From NCBI RefSeq assembly GCF_016097555.1, contig NC_054712.1:38907644-38971643 (forward strand): a DNA stretch of 64,000 nt, read 5' to 3'. This document shows positions 1 to 9,700 of the stretch, one piece after another; position 1 is the first letter of the stretch; every line of letters starts with the position of its first letter. A program made the position numbers and the translations under genes. The stretch comes from Gigantopelta aegis (taxonomy: Eukaryota; Mollusca; Gastropoda; Neomphalida; Peltospiridae). The notes below the pieces were generated by a model, which saw only the letters and a list, made by a program, of their open reading frames with translations, had not been told where the DNA came from and searched no databases.

Positions 1-395
1 CTGTTGTAGCACACACACCGGTATATCAAGGTCATATGATTAATGTGCATGTTCAGAACAAGCTGTTGTAGCACACACCGGTATATCAAAGTCATATGAT
101 TAATGTGCATGTTCAGAACAAGCTGTTGTAGCACACACACCGGTATATCAAGGTCATATGATTAATGTGCATGTTCAGAACAAGCTGTTGTAGCACACAC
201 ACCGGTATATCAAGGTCATATGATTAATGTGCATGTTCAGAACAAGCTGTTGTAGCACACACCGGTATATCAAAGTCATATGATTAATGTGCATGTTCAG
301 AACAAGCTGTTGTAGCACACACCGGTACATCAAGGTCATTTGATTAATGTGCATGTTCAGAACAAGCTGTTGTAGCACACACTGGTACATCAAAG
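1..395. repeat. Tandem array of a 60-62 bp unit, about 6.5 copies, cut by the left edge
   Basis: Near-identical units carry GTTGTAGCACACAC, then CCGGTATATCAA, then GTCATATGATTAATGTGCA and TTCAGAACAAGCT. Units differ by one or two AC dinucleotides and by a few substitutions. The open frames across it are only the repeat read through. The same module occurs once inside the SINE at 16031-16425 (near 16305-16352), so the array looks like a SINE piece amplified in tandem. Confidence 0.95.
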
Positions 396-687
396 GCCAT
401 GGTCAATTATACGTGGAAACAGATCAAATTTAAACAAACATCTGGACAGACTATTTATTCCTAATGAAGAAGGAATTTATTTATTTAACTAATAGAATAT
501 CTCTAAACTTTAATAAAAGATTTTCAAATATCATGTATACCAAATGATTTTGTTTCATATTATAAATAGCAGGGCAATGTTAATTGATTTTATGGACGAT
601 AAAAAATTATGTTCGATTCCTGTTAATATCCACAGCAATTTTAAAAACCACAGTACTTAAGGAGAGCAACATTTTGTACTAACTTAC

Positions 688-788
688 CTTCTTAATGACT
701 GTGACCTGTCCCAGATAACCCGCGGACCCACTCTCGATTAATGGAATGTCTGCCGCCAAACACATCCTGTTCACATGGTTACGAGCAG
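688..788 (-). CDS. UBA2: UBA2 exon 5
   Basis: It encodes 33 codons after completing a split Ala codon: [20 protein letters not shown], then [14 protein letters not shown]. The acceptor reads CCGTAG and the donor GTAAG. It ends in phase 0, and the next exon is off the left edge. Confidence 0.95.
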
Positions 789-3700
789 CTACGGAAACAA
801 AAACATTATGTTAGTTTTAAATAACAGTCTACATGAATCTCACTGAGGTGAATGAAGAAATAATGTCCATGTAGTGTTACAAAATAATTTTAAATCACAG
901 TGACTCTAAAATAGCTTATTTCCTTTCATTATACCAGATTAATTCACAAATAATATGTGAAGATAAATATTTCATCAGTATGTGAAAATTAAATTTTGAA
1001 ACTAAACACATGACTAATGGCTGTTTTCCGTGTGTATGGTTTCTGGCTCTGTTTTGGGCACGCAATGTGAAAAATAGATGCATCAAAAATTAAATTATGT
1101 AGTTATTAATAGCAATGTTTCCATGTGAGCGGTCATTTTTTTTTTAAACAGTGCCCACACTGCATCAAAAATCACAAACATGATGGGAAAAGGTCCTAAC
1201 AAGGAATATAAACAGTTTTATTTTATTTTATTTTTTAATTTAACCAACCTTTTGCATAATGGTAATTTATAAGTTATCAGGCCCTAATCCTGCCGGCGAA
1301 ATAAGTGCTTTATTCAAAAGTCAACTCAAGTCACCAAGTTATTAGCAGTAGAGAGAAGTCGAAGGTGCCGTAATATTCTGAACCTAATCCAATTTGATAA
1401 ATGAAATCACTCAACAGACGTCAAGACCCTGACTTTTTTATTTTCATAGCTCACTTGGCATCTTGTTGCCGTATGTTGGACAGTGTTTTTACTTTGGTGC
1501 CAGACTGTATCCTCAAGTAATCCTGAACATGCCTATTAACGGAAAATGGTTTCTGCGTACGTGCACTGTAATGTACAATTGATCTGATGCAATGTTTTGC
1601 CGTGTTCAATTTATTATCAAACTCAACCAACAAATTTTAAAAACTCATGCCAGTTTCTGTTGTGAAGACATTAAATACATGTCGTAGTCTAATGCTGATG
1701 TTTTTCAAGTACATCTGTAAACCGGGCTATTGTTTTTCAAAGTGACATGTGTCTTGCCGTGTGCTGTGTGTGACCAGTCAAGAATTATTAATCCTCGGCC
1801 ACATTCATTTCAGTAATATTTTAATTTTAACATAACGACACATGATCACCTACTTAATAATATCACATTTTTAATAAAACATACAACTGTTTTGTTTAAA
1901 TTTGATTACCGGAAGTAGTATTTTATATGGAAATATTACAATTAGCACAGAGTGTAAAATTCTGAATTTTCCTGATGGAAGGTGGACACTGGCGAAAAGT
2001 TACGAAGTCACTTCTACTTTTTCAATTTTAGATTGGGCTTGAATCATGTAATTGTACAGAAACTCACAGAATACAAATAATACTGCCCTAGTAACGATAC
2101 AATTTTGATTTAAAAAATTCCAAAGGGTGTCACACATGTGCTTAAACATCTATTTGATATAAGTATGTTAATTTCTAATGCTTGACCTAACATAATTTTC
2201 GGGGCATACTGTTACATAAATACATTGTGTTACATTAATGGCACTGGATATCAAAACATGACATATAAAGCCATTCATCAAGTTTACTATGCTGAATGCT
2301 GGCTGGCTAATTGTATCATGCTCCTATATCACGAAGGTTTCGAGCATGTCTATCCCGAGTCCTGTCTCTGGATAGCCAGGGGCTTGACTCGGGTCAGTCG
2401 GGACAGATAATTTACTGGGCAATTTTGACATTAATGGTCTAAAAATAAAAAATAATAAGTGTGACAATATGTTGAATGCAAGAACATCTTAGAAGGTAAA
2501 TCATGTCAAATACAGACACTGATATATACTTGGCAATAAAAAGTTAACAGGGCTTTAGATTGCATGTTGTGTCCAAAACAGATATAACCAAAATAATCAC
2601 GCCCAAATGAAGTACAAACATGCTGACCTAAAAATATTTCACCTCAAAACCACTTCTGTTCTGGACCAAGCCACTGGCTATCTAGAGACTTGGCCCGTGA
2701 CGGACATGCCTGAAACCGTAGTGGTATATGGGCATGTTAAAAATACTCACTCACTCAAAACCACTAACATGTTAAGTTTAATTAGATTAAAATAACTTGA
2801 AACACATTTCTGAATACTGACAACTCTCCAGCAGCTGTTAATGACAGTACTGAACTAAACCAACCTTCCTGCGCTTAGAAGCCCTAGGATCTAAAATCCA
2901 GGGACCTAATTCACTAAACTCTCGCAACTTTGCAATCTCGCAGTGCTATGCTAAAAGACTTGCAAAGAGGATGCTTTGTCGTCTAGCAGAGCCTAAGAGA
3001 CCTTTGTGAATTAGGCCCCTGGGACCTAATTCACTAAACTCTCGCAACTTTGCGATCTCGCAGTGCAATGCTAAGACTTGCAAAGAGAATGCTTTGTTGT
3101 CTAGCAGAGCCTAAGAGAGCTTTGTGAATTAGGCCCCTGGTTAATATTAGTTCAACCTAATAGGCAAAGGAGCCAGTTTTTGGTGGGGTATTATTATTAA
3201 TGATTTCATTTTACCTCTATTATCCAGAGCATTCATAACCAGGTTAAACTTCTTGAAGAAATCAGCACCATAATCAGGACTGGAATGAAAATGGAATATT
3301 TTAATGGAAAACTGTATAAATTAAACATTAACTATAATGTCAGTGCCTGTACCACAGACAATATTAATTTTCATGACAAAACTAAATCAATTTTTTTTAT
3401 TATACAGAATATATTATCATATCTGTGTTGTGTACAATATACATGAGGGATGAAAATGACACTGATAAAAAAAATATATAAAAATTTGTATGGTCTTATG
3501 GTGTGGGATCTAAATGTATCTTAGTTGGTACAGCACTCGCTTGAGGCGCTTGAGGTGCTTTGATCATCGGATCAAACCTCCCCAGTGGACCCATTCTCTG
3601 TTTAGTCATCCCCTCCCTACATCTCAACCAGTGCCCTACAACTGGAATATATATATCAAAGATTGTGGTATGTACTGTCCTGTCTGTGGGGAAAGTGCAT

Positions 3701-6700
3701 ATTAAAGATCCCTTGCTGCAAGTGGAAAGATGTAGCAGGTTTCTTCTAAAGATTACTTATAACATTTTCAATATTTGACATCCAACAGTCTGTGAAAGTA
3801 ATATGCTCCAGTGGTACTGTTAAACAAAACAAAAAACAAACTTAAGTTTTAACTCTTTGTAGGGTCTTGAAACATACATGTACATAAATAATATGATTAC
3901 ATTAAAGGCATTTTGTCACAGACCACTGACCTATTTAATGGTGTAACAAAGTATTACCTGAACAAAAATAATTTGATTGGTCCCTAAATGTACTTTATTC
4001 AACCATCTTCATTACCACCATACTCCATTTATTAATGACATTTTGTAAAAATAATTGAATTTTGGCAATGGTCCATAATTCAAAAACTAAAATTGCCGAG
4101 AGGGATGACATGGATTTCACTCCATCATAGTTCAGTTACGGTGATGCGATAGCTAGATTTGATTTTCAACAATTAATGTAATTTTTATTTATTATACATT
4201 TCTAGAGAAATAAGGTCCTTAATTCCGTGACACTATGCCTTTAAGTCTTTTTATTAAAAAACAAAACAAGGATGGGAACAGTTTTCAGTATAAATCTTGA
4301 AATAGTTTATCTCACCCAATCTTCATAAATTTCAGTCAAATTCCATCCGAAAAAACTTACCTCATTACACTATCATGGTAGGCTACAATTGTAGCATCTG
4401 GATTAAACTTCATGGCACTTTCTTTAGCGACCTAGTTTGAAGTAAAAAAAAATACCAACAAAAATAAAACATTTACTTGTACATGAATGTAATTTGTATT
4501 ATACTGTACCTGTACATGTATATATCTATAACTAAAGGTAATGGTAGCCCAACTCCCATGACTAGTGATATTCAATGTTGGGCTAGTAAATACCTACTAT
4601 TGCCATGCCAGACAAGGCTTCTAGATAATGGTAGCCCAACTCCCATGACTAGTGATATTCAATGTTGGGCTAGTAAATAACTACTATTGCCATGCCAGAC
4701 AAGGCTTCTAGATAATGGTAGCCCAACTCCCATGACTAGTGATATTCATCATTGGGCTAGTAAATACCTACTATTGCCATGCCAGACAGGGCTTCTAGAT
4801 AATGGTAGCCCAACTCCCATGACTAGTGATATTCATCGTTGGGCTAGTAAATAACTACTATTGCCATGCCAGACAGGGCTTCTAGATAATGGTAGCCCAA
4901 CTCCCATGACTAGTGATATTCAATGTTGGGCTAGTAAATACCTACTATTGCCATGCAAGACAGGGCTTCTAGATAATGGTAGCCCAACTCCCATGACTAG
5001 TGATATTCAATGTTGGGCTAGTAAATACCTACTATTGCCATGCCAGACAGGGCTTCTAGATAATGGTAGCCCAACTCCCATGACTAGTGATATTCAATGT
5101 TGGGCTAGACAGGGCTTCTAGATAATGGTAGCCCAACTCCCATGACTAGTGATATTCAATGTTGGGCTAGTAAATAACTACTATTGCCATGCCAGACAGG
5201 GCTTCTAGATAATGGTAGCCCAACTCCCATGACTAGTGATATTCAATGTTGGGCTAGTAAATAACTACTATTGCCATGCCAGACAGGGCTTCTAGATAAT
5301 GGTAGCCCAACTCCCATGACTAGTGATATTCAATGTTGGGCTAGTAAATAACTACTATTGCCATGCCAGACAGGGCTTCTAGATCATGGTAGACCCACTC
5401 CCATGCATGACTAGTGATATTCAATGTTGGGCTAGTAAATAACTACTATTGCCATGCCAGACAGGGCTTCTAGATAATGGTAGCCCAACTCCCATGACTA
5501 GTGATATTCAATGTTGGGCTAGTAAATACCTACTATTGCCATACCAGACAGGGCTTCTAGATAATGGTAGCCCAACTCCCATGACTAGTGATATTCAATG
5601 TTGGGCTAGTAAATACCTACTATTGCCATGCCAGACAGGGCTTCTAGATAATGGTAGCCCAACTCCCATGACTAGTGATATTCAATGTTGGGCTAGTAAA
5701 TAACTACTATTGCCATGCCAGACAGGGCTTCTAGATCATGGTAGACCCACTCCCATGCATGACTAGTGATATTCAATGTTGGGCTAGTAAATAACTACTA
5801 TTGCCATGCCAGACAGGGCTTCTAGATAATGGTAGCCCAACTCCCATGACTAGTGATATTCAATGTTGGGCTAGTAAATACCTACTATTGCCATACCAGA
5901 CAGGGCTTCTAGATAATGGTAGCCCAACTCCCATGACTAGTGATATTCAATGTTGGGCTAGTAAATAACTACTATTGCCATGCCAGACAGGGCTTCTAGA
6001 TAATAGTAGCCCAACTCCCATGACTAGTGATATTCAATGTTGGGCTAGTAAATAACTACTATTGCCATGCCAGACAGGGCTAGCTCTGGCACTCGCCAAC
6101 TGTGAATTTTAAAAGCAGTTGGCGAATTTTGTTTTAGTTTGGCGAAATAATTTCATGTAATAATTGATTTTTTTTTTTAATAACTGACAATTCTGCAATT
6201 TTTCAAGTTTAATAGACAATTTGGCGAAATGTGTTGCTCACCCAGAGCTAGCCCTGCATGCCCAATGGCTAATGAAAAACATTTGTCAAATGTTGCTGTT
6301 AAGTCTATTTTGTAAATATGAATATCCTGTCCACACCCCAACCCCGCAATGTTAGTGTTTTAAGCTCTATCTCCCTCTTTAGGTGACATATCTGATTATT
6401 CCTATTTAGTTAAATTGTATTAGCTTAAAGTAAAGTAGGGCTAGTTAATTTTTAATCATGGCTAGTAAATTTTAAAAATTACTGATCCCCTGGCTAGTGG
6501 ATTTTATAAAAATTCCAGAAGCCCTGGTACTAACTCACACATACCTACAGTTAATATGAGCAATTTTACAGTCGGGAAAATAAAAACATTTCATACATGA
6601 TAAATATATTTTTATGACATTAATAATTATTAACAGATCTGTAAATCACACATACCTACAGTTAATATGAGCAATTTTACAGTCGGGAAAAAAAAAAAAT

Positions 6701-9700
6701 TCATACATGATAAATATATTTTTATGACATTGATAATTATTAACAGATCTGTAAAAAAGAAAAAAACAGAGAAAAATGTGAACATTATCTACCATTGCAA
6801 ATAATTATAACATATTTAACATTCCAGAATGAAGTTACCAAAATCTACATTCTATTAGTATTACATTACAGTAGATGTTATACGATTGGAAAATAAACTC
6901 ACCTGTGCTTTCGCTTTGCCAACATGTTCTTTTCTGAAAAGAAACTGACGATTCAGGTTGCTTACATCAATTGTGTCAAGATCAATCTGAAATAAAAGAA
7001 GTCCATTTTAACATACGGTGTAAAAACCCCAGTGAAAGTAGGTTTTCATTTTTTTTTTTAAGAAGTGACTAAGTCCATAATTTAACTAAATATTTCAAAT
7101 GAGAATCCCACATAACAATAACTTATTCAGTGTTGCTGATAGGAAGGAAATGTTTTTATTTAACAACACACCCAACACATTTTATTTATGGTTATATGAC
7201 GTCAGACATATGGTTAAGGACCACACAGATATATAGACAGAGGAAACCCGCTGTCGCCACATGGGCTACTCTTTTCAATTAGCAGCAAGGGATCTTTTAT
7301 ATGCACCATCCCACAGATAGAATAATACATACCACATGTGTTGCTGATAGTTGCATCAATAGGTGTTGATCTCAAAATTAAAATTAAAATTAAAATTAAA
7401 ATATTGTTAATGTCCTTAACTGTGATATGTTTTAACTCTGTTTGGTTTGTTTTCTTATGCACTGTTCGCACAATCAACATCCTATTTCTTGTTGTCTGCT
7501 TGTCGTTCGTATGTGCTTTGGGAACAGTTTGGGAACATTTTCATCAATAATAAAATTCACACTTGTAAGTATCTAAATTTGTACAAAACTTTACAAACTC
7601 CTAAAACCATTAATTTTACTACCGGGCAGGGGTGCAGAAATTGAAATATTTCACTAGCCCTCTGGGCCAGAACCAACTAAAATGTACTAGCCCGCCAGTA
7701 TTTCTACTAGTTTGCCAGCCCATAGATCAAAATATACTCTTCAAAAGAAGAAACGCAAAACCACATTGTCGTAACATTTGGAGAATTGATTTAATTATTG
7801 AATGGTGAGTCCGATAATTACCAAATGTTGCAGGATTGTTCACCATTCACTCTAGTCCATTGTGAGTAAGTGATAGGACACACCACCAAGGTCAAGGTCA
7901 TCTGGAGTCAATACCGGGTGTGGCCTCCGCGTGTGTTGACAACTGCCTGGCACCGCCTGCCCATTGAAGCAACCAGAGTACGGATGACGTCCCGGGGAAT
8001 GGTGGCCCACTCGGCCTGCAAGGCTGCTGCCAGCTCGGGCAGGGTCTGGGGCTGTGGTTGTCGCTGTCGGAGGCGTCGGTCCAACTCGTCCCATAGATGC
8101 TCAATTGGGTTCAAATCCGGTGATATCGATGGCCAAGGACATTAATGTTGTTGTTCTGTAGGAAAGCCGTTGTGAGACGTGCTGTGTGAGGCCTGGCGTT
8201 GTCATGTTGGAACACTGCGTTGGCGTTGGCCATAACTGGAACGATGTGTGGCCGGAGGATCTGGTAAATGTAGCCCTGTGCATTCAGGTTGCCCTGCACG
8301 TGGACCAGGTCAGTTCTGCCAGTGTGTGAGATGGCTGCCCACACCATGACACTACCCCCGCCGAATCTGTCCACTTCCTGCACGCAGTTTGCTGCATAAC
8401 GTTCACCACGACGCCTATACACGCGACATCTTCCATCATGACGTCGGAGCAGAAATCGGGACTCGTCACTGAATCACACCTGTCTCCATCGCAGTTGAGG
8501 CCATTGTCGATGAATCTGGCACCACTGCAGTCGGAGTCGACGGTGTTGTGGTGTTAAGATGACACCTCGAACTGGACGTCTGGCACGAATTCCTACCTCA
8601 CGTAGGCGGTTCCGTACGGTCTGGTCGGATATCCTGCGCAAACCTGGTATTGCTGCGGCTGTGGAGGTGGCAGTAGTCAATCGTTCCCGAAGGTGGCGTA
8701 CCCGGATGTAGCGGTCCTGCCCGGGGGTAGTGACCCGTGGTCGACCGGATCTAGGGAGGTCACGTGTTGATCCATGTTGCTGGTAACGGTCCCACAGTCT
8801 GGAGATGGTGCTTGGGGACACATGGAATGCCCTGGCAACGGCCGTTCTGGATTCGCCTGCGTCTAGTCGGCCGATGGCATTGTTTCTCTGCGGTTCACTG
8901 AGACGTGGCATGTCCTGGATTGTCAACTGTCGGCCAGATACAGAGGCCAGGCAAGCGAACACCCTGCACTTTTATACTGTCGGTGTTCATGTTGCACGTG
9001 CAGACAACGCACGTGCAGTGGTGACATGGTTTACACGTGGCTGCGTTTTTGCGAATATTCACATTTTGGAACTTTATTGTACAGTAGCTGCGTTTTATCG
9101 AATGTAACCGTGGGAATGTGTTTGGGACATGCAATAACCTTATATTCACAAAGCATGAACCGGTAGGAAACATAAAATCGGAGTTATAACCCATTTGTAC
9201 CCTTTTGCGTCTCTTTTTTTGAAGAGTATATTATTGTTTAACAATACTACAATATACACTTAAAATGATAGATATAAATTTGACAAAAACATTATTAATA
9301 ACACTTGGTTGGCCAAGTGATCACATGGCAAACAAACAAACAAAAAACCCTGACACACCCTCCCTGCAACCTTGATTAACAAAACCAGATCGCCCGTCAG
9401 ACAAGTTGTTGTATTGTTTAACTCGTCCGTCAGAATTTTAACTCGCATTTGGCGAGCACTTGCTGCACCCCTGACCAGGTACGTAGTAATTTTTTATTCA
9501 GCACTTTAAATTACTGATATCGGGTCAACTAGACGTGTAGAAATTTACTTAAAATGGAGGAAGATGAATTCAATTAACATTCGGTGCGTGTCACATGACC
9601 TCACACGTGCCAGATCAACAACTTGAACAAGACTAAATCATTTAATTTTTATGATTTTGATGCTCCCTGTTGTTAGATTTTTTTTCCAATTATTATATTT

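Larger units (their letters stand above)
4530..6531. mobile_element. TIR-bounded non-autonomous element whose head has been amplified into the 87-bp array
   Basis: The array is followed by about 260 bp that match the sequence after the single unit at 59265-59600 (TGTCAAATGTTG, CTATTTTGTAAATAT, CTCTATCTCCCTCTTTAGG, TAAAGTAGGGCTAGT). The right end is CCAGAAGCCCTGG, the inverted repeat of CAGGGCTTCTAGA, which begins every unit. A second MITE (6075-6256) is inserted at the array/body junction. Confidence 0.75.
7627..9473. mobile_element. MITE with TIR CAGGGGTGCA, split by a Tc1 element
   Basis: The left end CAGGGGTGCA (7627-7636) and right end TGCACCCCTG (9464-9473) are perfect inverted repeats. 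Without the Tc1 insertion (7733-9231) the element would be about 350 bp. Its inner ends share ACTAGCCC and AACTCGTCCGTCAGAATTTTA-type sequence. No coding capacity of its own is seen. Confidence 0.7.

Noticed and set aside
175-393. Open frame with repeated peptide in the left-edge array
   Set aside because: It is the tandem repeat translated; unit length varies by 2 bases, which breaks the frame elsewhere.
1-395. CRISPR-like array
   Set aside because: Units are contiguous with no unique spacers; eukaryotic context.
4477-5703. Long open frames of a repeated 29-residue peptide in the 87-bp array
   Set aside because: They arise because 87 is divisible by 3; the array is intronic, has stops in some units and no splice or start context.
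7338-7550. Hydrophobic frame with KIKIK repeat
   Set aside because: Produced by an AAAATT simple repeat; overlaps a SINE end.
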